Assembly: GCA_035606695.1 (NCBI GenBank)
Contig: DATNEW010000050.1
Span: 186,001 to 250,000, forward strand
Origin: Gemmatimonadaceae bacterium
GTDB taxonomy: Bacteria; Gemmatimonadota; Gemmatimonadetes; Gemmatimonadales; Gemmatimonadaceae
Reading direction: 5' to 3'
DNA: 64,000 nt
Shown here: positions 32,087-40,512 of the stretch, piece after piece
How positions within the stretch are numbered: the first letter of the stretch is position 1
How the letters are laid out: each line of letters starts with the position of its first letter
The notes under the pieces: generated by a model
Seen by the model: only the letters and a program-made list of their open reading frames with translations
Database searches by the model: none
Told to the model about the DNA's origin: nothing
Position numbers and translations under genes: made by a program

Positions 32087-32481
32087 CCGCCGGCATCTGC
32101 GCTCAAGGTGGCCAAGCCGGCGTCGATGACAGTCGCGATCGCACGCGCATCCGACTCGGCATATCTGGCATGCGTTTCATCGCGCAGCAGTTCGAGGCAG
32201 CGCCGCACGTCGCGCGTCGCGACACCTCGGGCGCGCAGCATGCTGTCGAGCCAACGCACATACTGCGCGAACATGCCGGGCTGTTGCAGATCGACGGCGG
32301 GGATGAGATGCTCGATGTTGTAGTGCATGTCTTCCAGACACTTCGCGCGTCCGCGCGCGCCGTGTTTTTCCATCAACTCCGGCAGCTCGGCGTAGAGGTT
32401 CGCGGTGATCGCGCGCGCGAGACTCTCTTTGTCGTGCAGCAGGATCTCCGCGGCGCCGTGACCGTCGGCGGGCGCCGTCAT
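32083..32481 (-). CDS. Uncharacterised helical protein, partner of the B12 sensor
   Basis: 132 residues, predicted all-helical, with conserved-looking patches RGRAKCLEDMHYNIEHLIPAV and GMFAQYVRWLDSMLRARGV. I do not know a function. The ATG at 32481 overlaps the stop of the upstream monooxygenase-like gene, and its own stop overlaps the B12 protein start, each by four bases. This tight coupling suggests it works with the photosensor, perhaps as its output or as a regulatory subunit. The open frame continues upstream to 32628 but that part overlaps another gene. Confidence 0.72.
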   Translation of the reverse strand: MTAPADGHGAAEILLHDKESLARAITANLYAELPELMEKHGARGRAKCLEDMHYNIEHLIPAVDLQQPGMFAQYVRWLDSMLRARGVATRDVRRCLELLRDETHARYAESDARAIATVIDAGLATLSADAGG

Positions 32482-32792
32482 ACCAGCTCGACGCGCGAAT
32501 CCATCAGCACCTCGAACGCCTCGTGCCGCACCTGCGTCCGCGCCATGATCTCGCCGGGCTCGCGCGAATGAGACATCGCATGCGCTTCGCTTCGCATGTA
32601 GCGCGAGAACGCGTCGCGTGAATCCCACGCGGTCAGGAACGCGAATGCGGCCTCGCCGGCTTGGGGCCGAAGCAACTGCAGGTAGAGAAAGCCCGGGAAC
32701 GAATCGACGAGGCGCGAGCGCTCATGAAAATGGCGCTCTAACGCAGTCTGATCCTCGACTGGAACCGTGAGATGCGAGATGAAAACGAACAT
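32478..32792 (-). CDS. ABM-type (antibiotic biosynthesis monooxygenase fold) protein
   Basis: About 104 residues of the dimeric alpha/beta-barrel ABM fold: FVFISHLTVPVEDQTALERHF, RLVDSFPGFLYLQLLRP, AFLTAWDSRDAFSRYMRSEAHAMSH. Members include cofactor-free monooxygenases and IsdG-type heme-degrading enzymes; the exact activity is unclear. I start at the ATG at 32792, where the first beta-strand begins; an ATG at 32846 would add 18 residues. It is the first gene of the three-gene B12-sensor operon. Confidence 0.78.
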   Translation of the reverse strand: MFVFISHLTVPVEDQTALERHFHERSRLVDSFPGFLYLQLLRPQAGEAAFAFLTAWDSRDAFSRYMRSEAHAMSHSREPGEIMARTQVRHEAFEVLMDSRVELV

Positions 32793-32882
32793 GCCTTGGG
32801 TCGATGCACTCGGAAGCTCGCGTTTGGGGCCGGCGTGGTCAATCACGCGGTGCGGTGCCCATAGCCAAGCTCGGCCGTGCCG

Positions 32883-33533
32883 TCAAAGCTGCGTGAAATC
32901 GGATTGCGTCAGCGGATGCAGATGCACGCTCGGCGTACTCACAGGTGCGGGTAACGCATAGTAGCGCATCGTCCTGGCCGTCGTGTTCTGAACGAGCGCG
33001 TTCGACGCCACGGGATCCGCCGGACCGATCGTGACTTTCGACGACCGCTTCACGCCGAGCGAGACGGTCGTCGCGCCGGTCCAATCGGCGAACAGCGCGA
33101 GATCGGTGATCTTTTTCGGGGCCACGGTTCGCCACGCGCTTCCGAGCGCGGCGTCCGGCGCGTGCGGCACATACCAGCTCGAGTCGTCCGTGCTCGACTG
33201 CGTGGTCGCCAAATCCATTCCGTATGCCGGGACGGCACCGCATCCGAGCGACTGCCGAATGCCCGCGACGTCGTGCCACCCGGACTGCGCGTCGTTGAGA
33301 CGCCATCCCACGAGGTATAGCGCGTTGACCGCCCGGCCGTTGATCAGCGCAAGCGCAGCCGCGAATGCGGCAGGCATGTTCGCGGAGCTGTACGCCACCG
33401 AGTGGACGCCGACGAGCGTATTCTGCAGAACACAAATGCAGGCCACACACGTCGACATTCTGGCGAAGCACAGAGAGGTTCCTTCTCCCGCCTGCTCTTC
33501 GCCGATCACGACCATCGTCTGAGTGAAAGGCAT
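32883..33533 (-). CDS. Uncharacterised protein
   Basis: 216 residues that I do not recognise. The sequence is Ala/Ser/Thr-rich with a Cys-containing N-terminal part (LCFARMSTCVACICVLQN) and apparent beta-strands (AVNALYLVGWRL, TTVSLGVKRSSKVTIG). There is no clear signal peptide. An overlapping frame (to 33471) looks Arg-rich and is likely a shadow. It is transcribed away from the amidase gene and toward the ABM operon. Confidence 0.6.
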   Translation of the reverse strand: MPFTQTMVVIGEEQAGEGTSLCFARMSTCVACICVLQNTLVGVHSVAYSSANMPAAFAAALALINGRAVNALYLVGWRLNDAQSGWHDVAGIRQSLGCGAVPAYGMDLATTQSSTDDSSWYVPHAPDAALGSAWRTVAPKKITDLALFADWTGATTVSLGVKRSSKVTIGPADPVASNALVQNTTARTMRYYALPAPVSTPSVHLHPLTQSDFTQL

Positions 33534-33678
33534 GAATGAATTGTCGAGTCTAACCCATTCTGGTCTCGTGTCGCACTCCGGCGCAACCGTGGCTCGACAT
33601 TTGGCGGCCTTGCGGGCACGTCTGCCGGCGCGTAGGGATTAGATCGCTCGGTTCATCTCACCTTCACTCTCTTGGGTC

Positions 33679-35550
33679 ATGGCTGACATCACGTCCGAAC
33701 ACACGTACGATCGGCGTTCCTTCATGACGTACTTCGCCTCGGTGGGCCTGGGCGGCACGCTGCTGCCGGGCGTGCTCTGGGCTCAGCTTCAACAGCAGCA
33801 GGTTCCCGACATCACGCCGCAGATGGTCGCCGATGCGGAAACGATCTCCGGCCTCTCGTTCACGGAAGAACAACGCACGGCGATCGCGCAGGGTTTGCGC
33901 GGCCTGCGCGGCGAAACGCAGGCGTTGCACGCGGTGCCGCTCGACATGACGGTGTTTCCCGCGATCGTCTTCGACCCTGTGCCGCCGGGCCAGAAGCTCG
34001 CGCCGAAATCGAAGGCGATGATGCAGCGCAGTCACGCGCCCGTCATGGCGCGTCCGACGAGCCTCGACGAGCTCGCGTATGCGCCGGTATCACAACTCTC
34101 TGAATTGGTGCGCACGCGCAAGGTGAAACCCTCCGAGCTCACGGAGATGTATCTCGCTCGCTTGAAGAAGTACGATCCGCAGCTGCACTTCGTCATCAAT
34201 CTCACCGAAGATCGGGCGCGCCGGCAGGCGAAGGACCTGGACGCCGAGATCTCGCGCGGGAAATATCGCGGACCGCTGCACGGCATTCCCTGGGGCGCGA
34301 AAGACCTGCTCGCCGTCAAAGGCTATCCCACGACGTGGGGCGCGCTGCCGTACAAGAATCAGGCGTTCGACTACGACGCGACCGTCGTCAAGCGCCTCGA
34401 CGACGCCGGCGCGATTCTCGTCGCCAAGCTCACACTCGGCGCGCTCGCACAGGGCGACATCTGGTTCGGCGAGCGCACGCGCAACCCGTGGAATCCAGCC
34501 ACGGGATCGAGCGGTTCCTCGGCAGGTCCCGCGTCGGCCGTCGCGGCCGGCTGCGTCGGTTTCGCGATCGGCTCCGAGACCAACGGCTCCATCACGTCGC
34601 CGGCGCGAACGTGCGGCGTCGCCGGCTTCCGTCCGAGCTTCGGCCGCGTGCCTCGCACGGGAGCGATGGCGTTGTCGTGGACGACCGACAAGCTCGGCCC
34701 GATTTGCCGCAGCGCGGAGGACACGGCGCTCGTGTTCGCCGCCATTCAAGGTCCCGACGGATTCGACTATTCAGTGAAGGAGTATCCGTTCAACTGGAAT
34801 GCGAACGTGAAGCCGTCGCAGCTAAGAATCGGCTACTTCAAGATGCGCGGCACCCAGAACATGTTCGAGCGCCGCGACTCGACGGGCGCCACGATCCCCA
34901 ACGCCGAAGCCCAGAACTTCATTAAAGTTCTCGAATCACTCGGCGCCAGGGTCGAGGAAGTCGGCGATCCGACACCGGGCTACGACTATCTCGACGACTT
35001 CATTCTGCGCGCGGAATCGGGTGCCGCGTTCCAACAGGCGACGCTCAAGAGCGAGCTGGATGTGATGATGCGCAGCCGCACGGAGTTCTTCAGTACCTGG
35101 CCGGACTATTTCCGCGTCGCCCAGTTCTACAGCGCGGCCGATTACGTGAACGCGAACCGCGTGCGCACGCAAGTGTGCCAGAAGTGGTGGGACTTGTTCC
35201 AGAAGTATGATGTGATCTTTTCGCCGGGAGAGGACACGTCGGTCACCAACATTGTGGGCACGCCGTCGATCGTCGTGCCGACGGGATTCGCGATTCCGCA
35301 GAACTTCGGTCGCGGCGGCGGGGGCGGTGGCGGCCGCGGTGGTCGCGGCGCCGGCCGTGGCGGCGACACCACGCGGACGGCGGCGCCAGTCCCGGCGGCG
35401 CCCGCAGCACCGCCGGCTCCGGTGCTGCCGCTGCCGACTTCCATGTACATCATGGGCCCGATCTTCCAGGACGAGAAGATTCTGTCGGTCGCGCACGCTT
35501 TCCAGGCGGCCACGGACTTCCACAAGAAGACGCCGCCGCAGTTTCCGTGA
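33679..35550 (+). CDS. Tat-exported amidase-signature enzyme
   Basis: 623 residues. The Tat signal reads YDRRSFMTYFASVGLGGTLLPG (first half shown). The amidase signature has the Ser-cisSer-Lys triad: Lys in WGAKDLLAVKG, cis-Ser in GSSGSSAGP and nucleophile Ser in GSITSPARTCGVAGF. It hydrolyses an amide of unknown identity in the periplasm. A Gly/Arg/Pro/Ala low-complexity insert (about 540-585) interrupts the C-terminal part. It is larger than usual amidases (about 480) because of a 100-residue N-terminal extension and this insert. A terminator follows. Confidence 0.9.
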   Translation: MADITSEHTYDRRSFMTYFASVGLGGTLLPGVLWAQLQQQQVPDITPQMVADAETISGLSFTEEQRTAIAQGLRGLRGETQALHAVPLDMTVFPAIVFDPVPPGQKLAPKSKAMMQRSHAPVMARPTSLDELAYAPVSQLSELVRTRKVKPSELTEMYLARLKKYDPQLHFVINLTEDRARRQAKDLDAEISRGKYRGPLHGIPWGAKDLLAVKGYPTTWGALPYKNQAFDYDATVVKRLDDAGAILVAKLTLGALAQGDIWFGERTRNPWNPATGSSGSSAGPASAVAAGCVGFAIGSETNGSITSPARTCGVAGFRPSFGRVPRTGAMALSWTTDKLGPICRSAEDTALVFAAIQGPDGFDYSVKEYPFNWNANVKPSQLRIGYFKMRGTQNMFERRDSTGATIPNAEAQNFIKVLESLGARVEEVGDPTPGYDYLDDFILRAESGAAFQQATLKSELDVMMRSRTEFFSTWPDYFRVAQFYSAADYVNANRVRTQVCQKWWDLFQKYDVIFSPGEDTSVTNIVGTPSIVVPTGFAIPQNFGRGGGGGGGRGGRGAGRGGDTTRTAAPVPAAPAAPPAPVLPLPTSMYIMGPIFQDEKILSVAHAFQAATDFHKKTPPQFP

Positions 35551-35661
35551 TGTTCGGTTGAGGTGAATCCGCGATCGCACGCGCCGTACGGCATGGGCGA
35601 TGCGGTTCCCCAGGCCCGGATGGCTCGCAGGAGGGCGAGGGCGCTCCGGCCGTCAAAGACA

Positions 35662-35703
35662 AGAGCTCCTCCGGCACACAGCCGGAGGGGCTCTGTATTT
35701 TTC
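35662..35703 (+). terminator. Rho-independent terminator after the amidase
   Basis: AGAGCTCCTCCGGC (35662-35675) pairs with GCCGGAGGGGCTCT (35681-35694), 14 base pairs including one G-T, with loop ACACA, then GTATTTTTC. The rest of the 303-base gap (35551-35853) holds no gene I can support; the part after the terminator should contain the promoter of the sensor kinase. Confidence 0.85.
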
Positions 35704-35853
35704 GGACACGGCGCGAGCAGCGAGATTACGTCGGTACGATGGCGACGCCGCTTTTACAAAAGCTCTACAGCGCTTTGAAAACAGTTCTTCACCTTCTGGT
35801 GTCTAACGGATGAGCGGTGGGACGAAACCCCCGGACATCGACACCAGTAGGGA

Positions 35854-37101
35854 ATGATAGACTCTACGCCGGATTCGGATTTTCTGAACGCCTCGTTCTC
35901 GCCCAACCCGCGCCCGCGCACCCCGGTGTCACCGCGCACGGTCCCCGCGCCTGAGGCCCTGGCGCAAACCGGCGAATACAGCATTTTCGGGCTCACGCGC
36001 GCCGCCGATCAAGCGGTCGTGCGCGAACGCCAGGTCGGCTTCACGCTGCTGCTGTTCGGCGTCGCGACGATCGTCGCGGTGCTGTACTCGATCGAGCGCT
36101 ACGTCTACAGCCGGCTCGTCGGCGAGCCCGTGTCGCTGCTCCGCCTCGTTCCAGGCGAGCTGGTGTTCACGTACGCGTGGGCCTTGCTCGCGCCGCTCGT
36201 CATGGCGCTGGCGCGCCGCTATCCCGTGTGGGGGCATCAGCGGGCGCGCAATTGGCTCGTGCAGGTCGCCGGCCTCGTCGGCTTCGTCGTCGTGCACATC
36301 GGGTTGTTCGCGCTCGCGTCGACGACGCTCGATCCCACCAGCGGCATCCAGTCGTTTCCGCTCGTGTTCATGCGCCTGCTCGTCGCGTGGACCGTGCTCG
36401 ACTCCGTCGTGTTTTGCATGCTCGTCGCCGTGCATCACGCGGTGATCTACTATCGCGTCTCCAAGGATCGCGCGTTGCGCGCGTCGCAGCTCGAGGCGCG
36501 CCTGGCGCAGGCGCAGCTGCAGATGCTCCGCATGCAACTGCAACCACACTTCCTCTTCAACACGCTCCACTCGATCTCCGCGCTCATGCACAAGGACGTG
36601 CGACGCGCCGACTCCATGGTCGCCGCGTTGAGCGATCTCCTGCGCATGTCCCTCCAGAACATCGGCGCGCAGGAAGTTCCGCTGCAATCCGAGTTGGAGT
36701 TTCTGCAACGCTATCTCGAGATCATGCAATTACGGTTCGGCGACCGCCTCAAGGTGTCGATCGACGTCGATCCCGAGACGCGCGATGCGCGCGTGCCGAA
36801 CCTGTTTCTGCAGCCGCTCGTCGAGAACTCCTTCCGCCACGGCTTCGGCGATCTGGGCCAGGGCTCGATCGCGATCACCGTTCGGCGCGAAGGCGACATG
36901 CTGCGCTGCGACGTCGTGGACAATGGACGTGGACTTCGCGAAGGCCACAAGGAAGGCGTGGGCCTGGCAAGCACGCGGCAGCGTCTGGCACACCTCTATG
37001 GCGAACGCCAGATGTTCGCGCTTCGTGGCGCTCCGGGCGAAGGCGTCCATGTCACGATGGCAATCCCTTTTCACCCCTTCGAACGCACGGCGGCCGACTG
37101 A
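35854..37101 (+). CDS. LytS/YehU-type sensor histidine kinase
   Basis: 415 residues. Four transmembrane helices (about 60-200) precede a short coiled coil (QLEARLAQAQLQMLRMQ) and the His_kinase domain with phospho-acceptor His232 in LQPHFLFNTLHSISALM. The ATPase part contains LFLQPLVENSFRHG and VDNGRGL. These kinases pair with LytTR regulators; the cognate gene lies 119 bases downstream. The ATG follows GTAGGGA. Confidence 0.92.
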   Translation: MIDSTPDSDFLNASFSPNPRPRTPVSPRTVPAPEALAQTGEYSIFGLTRAADQAVVRERQVGFTLLLFGVATIVAVLYSIERYVYSRLVGEPVSLLRLVPGELVFTYAWALLAPLVMALARRYPVWGHQRARNWLVQVAGLVGFVVVHIGLFALASTTLDPTSGIQSFPLVFMRLLVAWTVLDSVVFCMLVAVHHAVIYYRVSKDRALRASQLEARLAQAQLQMLRMQLQPHFLFNTLHSISALMHKDVRRADSMVAALSDLLRMSLQNIGAQEVPLQSELEFLQRYLEIMQLRFGDRLKVSIDVDPETRDARVPNLFLQPLVENSFRHGFGDLGQGSIAITVRREGDMLRCDVVDNGRGLREGHKEGVGLASTRQRLAHLYGERQMFALRGAPGEGVHVTMAIPFHPFERTAAD

Positions 37102-37219
37102 TGAGCCCTCTCGGCGGAATTCCGAGTGAAGGCGCGAAGCGCCGCAATGAGGAACAATCCATGAGCCCTCTCGGCGGAATTCCGAGTGAAGGCGCGAAGC
37201 GCCGCAATGAGGAACCATC
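37101..37219 (+). repeat. 60-bp direct tandem duplication
   Basis: Two copies of a 60-bp unit are identical over about 55 bases. Each contains the palindromes CGGAATTCCG-like (GGCGGAATTCCG) and GGCGCGAAGCGCC. The sequence looks like a dispersed intergenic repeat that landed between two genes and then duplicated. Confidence 0.93.
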
Positions 37220-37223
37220 ATGA
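37101..37223 (+). CDS. In-frame tandem-repeat mini-ORF coupled to kinase and regulator
   Basis: Two 60-bp copies (37101-37160 and 37161-37220, differing at the last codons) encode two 20-residue units starting MSPLGGIPSEGAKRRNEE. The ATG overlaps the kinase stop (TGATG) and the stop TGA overlaps the regulator ATG (ATGA). Each unit ends with GAGGAA, which can serve as ribosome site for the next ATG. It may be a translated coupling peptide or merely a duplicated repeat that supplies the regulator's ribosome site. No protein evidence exists. Confidence 0.45.
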   Translation: MSPLGGIPSEGAKRRNEEQSMSPLGGIPSEGAKRRNEEPS

Positions 37224-37993
37224 CCGAATCGACCAAGATCCGCACGCTCATCGTAGATGACGAAGAGCTCGCACGCGACCGCATGCAGTCGCTGCTCGAA
37301 GAACAGCCGGACGTCGAGATCGTCGGCGTGTGCGGCGACGGAATCGCCGCGCTCGAGATGATCGAGCGTACGCAGCCCGATCTCGTGTTCCTGGACGTGC
37401 AGATGCCCGGCATGGACGGCTTCGAGGTCGTCGAAAACCTCGATCCGGCCCGCATGCCCGCCGTGGTGTTCGTCACCGCGCACGACGGACACGCCATCCG
37501 CGCGTTCGAGATCCACGCGCTCGACTTCCTGCTCAAACCGTTCGATCAATCGCGCTTCGAAAAGGCGCTCGAGCGCGCGCGCACGAAGGTCGCATCGTCT
37601 CAAACCACCGCGGTGATCGACTCGCACCTCGTCTCGCTGCTCGAGGAATTGCGCGAGGAGCGGAAGTACTCCGAGCGCCTGATCGTCAAGTCGAGCGGCC
37701 GCGTCTTCTTCGTGCGCACCGAAGAGATCGATTGGGTCGAAGCGAGCGGCAATTACGTCAAGATTCACACGAAGAACGACGCGCACCTGCTGCGCGAAAG
37801 CATGAAGAACATGGAGGCGCGCTTGGATCCCAAGGTCTTCGTGCGCATTCACCGCTCGGCGATCGTGAACATCGATCGAATCAAGGAGCTCGAGCCGTGG
37901 TTCCACGGCGAGTACATCGTGATCATGCGCGACGGTACGCGCCTGACGGCAAGCCGCGTGTTCAGCGATCGGTTGAGCGCATTGATCGCGTAA
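37220..37993 (+). CDS. LytTR-family response regulator
   Basis: 257 residues. The receiver domain (1-120) has phospho-acceptor Asp59 in LVFLDVQMPGMDG, TAHD and the Lys in LLKPFDQ. The LytTR DNA-binding domain (about 150-255) has VDWVEASGNYVKIHT-like and FVRIHRSAIVNIDRIKELEPW motifs. Phosphorylation presumably comes from the LytS-type kinase just upstream. The ribosome site GAGGAA lies in the preceding repeat. Confidence 0.93.
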   Translation: MTESTKIRTLIVDDEELARDRMQSLLEEQPDVEIVGVCGDGIAALEMIERTQPDLVFLDVQMPGMDGFEVVENLDPARMPAVVFVTAHDGHAIRAFEIHALDFLLKPFDQSRFEKALERARTKVASSQTTAVIDSHLVSLLEELREERKYSERLIVKSSGRVFFVRTEEIDWVEASGNYVKIHTKNDAHLLRESMKNMEARLDPKVFVRIHRSAIVNIDRIKELEPWFHGEYIVIMRDGTRLTASRVFSDRLSALIA

Positions 37994-38001
37994 GGTCGTC
38001 G

Positions 38002-38886
38002 CTAGTCAAGAACGGCTCGGAGCGCCGATTCCAGCACGGGGTGCTCGAACTCCATGCCCAAGCGCTCGAGCCGCGTCGGCGTCACACGCTGGCTCGCCAG
38101 CACCGTCCCATCGGCCATCTCGCCGAACATCAACGAGAGCGCAAATTTCGGCACCGGCACGACTGCCGGCCGATGGAGCACGCGCGCCAGCACCGTCGTG
38201 AATTCCGCATTGGTGACGGGACCGGGCGCGACGATGTTCACCGCCCCGTTCGCATCCGCGTGCTCGATCACGAACTCGATCGCGCGCACCATGTCGGGCA
38301 GCGAGATCCAACTCATCCACTGCCTGCCACTTCCCATTCGGCCACCCGCGCCTAGCCGAAAAGCCGGCAGCATCTTGGCCAAGGCGCCGCCGTGGGGCGA
38401 CAGCACAATGCCAGTTCTCAAATGAACTACGCGCGCGCCGGCGCCGAGCGCCGGCTCCGTCGCCGCTTCCCAGTCGCGGCACACCGACGCCAGAAAATCG
38501 TCGCCGAGCGTGCTCGCCTCATCCAACAGCTCGTCACCGCGAGAGCCGTAGATCCCGATCGCCGATCCGCTGACCAGGACGCGCGGCCCGTGGGGCATGC
38601 TCGCCATCGCCTCCGCGATGCTCGTTGTCGTCACCACGCGGCTCTCACGAATGCGCCGCTTCGCACTGGCGCTCCAGCGCTGCGCGATGTTCTCGCCCGC
38701 GAGATTCACCACGACGTCCGCGCCGTCGAGTCCCGTCGCCGCCGCGGCGCCGCGGCCGAGGTGCCGCACTGAATGACCGCTTGCCTCGAGCGACCGAGTG
38801 AGCGCCGAGCCTACGAGCCCGCTCGATCCGGAGATCGCCACGACGCGCGCGCGCCGCTCCGTACCCGGCTCCGCCGATATGCCCAT
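38002..38886 (-). CDS. TIGR01777-family NAD(P)-dependent epimerase (YfcH/SULA-like)
   Basis: About 294 residues. The Rossmann motif ISGSSGLVGSALTRSL is followed by the family signature VVNLAGENIAQRWSASAKRRI, SGSAIGIYGSRGDE, and WISLPDMVRAI with VNIVAPGPVTNAEFT. The C-terminal DUF1731-like end is present. Function is unknown in detail; relatives affect cell division or sugar metabolism. Start ATG at 38886 or two codons earlier (38892). It converges on the LytTR gene with an eight-base gap. Confidence 0.92.
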   Translation of the reverse strand: MGISAEPGTERRARVVAISGSSGLVGSALTRSLEASGHSVRHLGRGAAAATGLDGADVVVNLAGENIAQRWSASAKRRIRESRVVTTTSIAEAMASMPHGPRVLVSGSAIGIYGSRGDELLDEASTLGDDFLASVCRDWEAATEPALGAGARVVHLRTGIVLSPHGGALAKMLPAFRLGAGGRMGSGRQWMSWISLPDMVRAIEFVIEHADANGAVNIVAPGPVTNAEFTTVLARVLHRPAVVPVPKFALSLMFGEMADGTVLASQRVTPTRLERLGMEFEHPVLESALRAVLD

Positions 38887-38897
38887 ATACAAATGCT

Positions 38898-38923
38898 AAC
38901 GCCCGGGCCGAGGCCCGGGCGTT
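38898..38923 (-). terminator. Terminator after cheZ
   Basis: AACGCCCGGGCC (38898-38909) and GGCCCGGGCGTT (38912-38923) form a 12-base perfect inverted repeat with a tiny loop. On the minus strand it follows cheZ and precedes the TIGR01777 start, with AGCATTTGTAT after the stem. Confidence 0.7.
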
Positions 38924-38953
38924 GATGGTGCAGAGTACCGGTGCCGGCGAGGC

Positions 38954-39634
38954 TTACGCCGACTTTTTCTGGGATTTGCGAACCGAGAAGATCTCGTCCG
39001 CCACCGCCTGGCTTTCCGGCGAGGCGACGGCCGTCGCGTGCGGATCGAACGCGGTCGCGTCGATGTGCGGCGACTCGGCGGGGAGCTGCGTTCCGGGCGC
39101 GAAGATCGTGATGATCTGCGCGATACGCCGGCGCATGTCCGCCAGAAGGCTGGCGATGTGCTGGAGCTGCTGCGCCGTGATGTCCTGGAACTGGAGGTGA
39201 TTCGTCAACCCGCCCAGCTCCTCCTTGATCGACGCGATCATGGTTTTCCGCGTCTCGGCGTCCACGTCGTCGAGCTTGTCGACCAGGGTGATCGTGCGCG
39301 TCACCGCGTCGAGGATGTCGGTCGTTGCCGACTCGGTGGCCGTGGAGACTTCGTGCAGGCGGCCGTGCATCTGCTGGAGCTTGTCGATGCCGGCGTCGTC
39401 ACCCATGCCGGTGCTCTCACGAATGCGCTGGACGATACCCACCGTCTCGGCATACGCGCGGAGAAGCGTCTTCGACAACTCGGCGAAACCGCCGGGCTGA
39501 TTGGCCACGTGCTCGAGGAAGCCGCGCGCGTCGTTGTCGAGCTTCGCCCCCGAAGTGTTCAGCTCTTCGATGGCGTGATCGACCAACCGCAACGATGCTT
39601 CCGAGTCGTACAGCAACGCTTCCGGGGGTCTCAT
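38954..39634 (-). CDS. cheZ: CheZ-type CheY-P phosphatase
   Basis: 226 residues. A long helical hairpin carries the catalytic segment LQFQDITAQQLQHI (about 149-162) with the Asp and Gln that activate water in CheZ. The C-terminal tail after a flexible linker (ADEIFS) probably binds CheY. CheZ removes phosphate from CheY to reset the motor. It follows cheY by 12 bases. CheZ outside Proteobacteria is less common but known. Confidence 0.9.
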   Translation of the reverse strand: MRPPEALLYDSEASLRLVDHAIEELNTSGAKLDNDARGFLEHVANQPGGFAELSKTLLRAYAETVGIVQRIRESTGMGDDAGIDKLQQMHGRLHEVSTATESATTDILDAVTRTITLVDKLDDVDAETRKTMIASIKEELGGLTNHLQFQDITAQQLQHIASLLADMRRRIAQIITIFAPGTQLPAESPHIDATAFDPHATAVASPESQAVADEIFSVRKSQKKSA

Positions 39635-39646
39635 GGAGACAGTTCC

Positions 39647-40024
39647 TTAGGCGGCGGCACCCATTCCTGCGAGAAGACGGTCGATCTTCTCCTTCAGAAT
39701 GGCCGGCGTGAAAGGTTTGAGGATGTAGTTGTTGACTCCCGCCTCGACCGCGGTGACGATGTCTTCGCGGGCGCCGCGAGTAGTGACCATCAGAATCGGG
39801 ACGGTGATGCCGTTGGGCTGCGCGCGCACCGCGCGTGCGAAATCGAGCCCGCTCATCACCGGCATGTTCCAATCGGTGATGATGAACCCAATGCTCTCGT
39901 CGAACAACGAGAGCGCTTCATAGCCATCGGCCGCTTCCACGGCATCGTTGTAACCGATGCGCTGAAGCGCGTTGATCATGATCCGCCGCATCGTGGCGGA
40001 ATCGTCGACGACGAGAAACTTCAT
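39647..40024 (-). CDS. cheY: Chemotaxis response regulator CheY
   Basis: 125 residues, a single receiver domain: acidic pocket VVDDSATMRR, phospho-acceptor Asp51 in IITDWNMPVMSG, Thr in MVTTRG and Lys in YILKPFT. DWNMPxMxG is typical of CheY that binds the flagellar switch. It is upstream of cheZ in the same operon. Confidence 0.93.
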   Translation of the reverse strand: MKFLVVDDSATMRRIMINALQRIGYNDAVEAADGYEALSLFDESIGFIITDWNMPVMSGLDFARAVRAQPNGITVPILMVTTRGAREDIVTAVEAGVNNYILKPFTPAILKEKIDRLLAGMGAAA

Positions 40025-40108
40025 GGAATGAGCACCAACTCGAGGGCTGAGGAAAGCGGCGGAAGCAGCGAAAGCAGGCGAAGCGGATGAGGCAGGCGAA
40101 GCCGGCGG

Positions 40109-40426
40109 CTACAGATCGCCGCTATCGAGGAGTCGGCGGGCCACCGTGTCGACGACCTCGAGCGTATCGTACGCGCCGCTGAGGACGCGACTGCGAATGC
40201 GGCCAGCACGAGCGGGGTCGAGGCTCGACGTGCTCGACGAATCGCTCGTGTCACGCGCGGCGAGCGCGCGGCCAGCGTCGGAGATCTGGACCTTGTCCGA
40301 GCGGTCCGTTCCCGAAGGCGCCGGAGCGATCGGGCTGACCTGTCCGGCGTCCTGCGTGTCGCTGGGCGCCGAGGGGCGAGTCGTCTCCGGGCGGATGGGC
40401 CCGGTGTTCTTCGGGTAGATGTGCAT
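40109..40426 (-). CDS. flgM: Anti-sigma28 factor FlgM
   Basis: 105 residues. A Pro/Ser/Thr-rich disordered N-terminal half is followed by the FlgM pattern DKVQISDAGRALAAR and a C-terminal helix pair RIRSRVLSGAYDTLEVVDTVARRLLDSGDL (motif in parts). FlgM binds FliA until the hook is complete and is then exported. The ATG at 40426 has GGAGGA six bases upstream. A near-perfect sigma28 promoter lies just before it, giving feedback. Confidence 0.9.
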   Translation of the reverse strand: MHIYPKNTGPIRPETTRPSAPSDTQDAGQVSPIAPAPSGTDRSDKVQISDAGRALAARDTSDSSSTSSLDPARAGRIRSRVLSGAYDTLEVVDTVARRLLDSGDL

Positions 40427-40445
40427 TGATATCCTCCGCACCTGA

Positions 40446-40472
40446 GTATCGGCGCGACGGGAATTTTCTTTA
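40446..40472 (-). promoter_or_regulatory. Sigma28 (FliA) promoter of flgM
   Basis: On the minus strand: TAAAGAAA (40465-40472), 11 bases, then GCCGATAC (40446-40453). This matches the FliA consensus TAAAGTTT-N11-GCCGATAA at 13 of 16 positions. The start of transcription would be about 40439, giving a very short leader with the ribosome site GGAGGA. Confidence 0.85.
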
Positions 40473-40512
40473 GCGACTGAATTGAGATTGCAGCACGATA
40501 ACAAACAATAGT

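Noticed and set aside
32839-33471. Alternative Arg-rich frame over the unknown gene at 32883
   Set aside because: Its composition is typical of a shifted frame in GC-rich DNA; the 32883-33533 frame has more normal composition.
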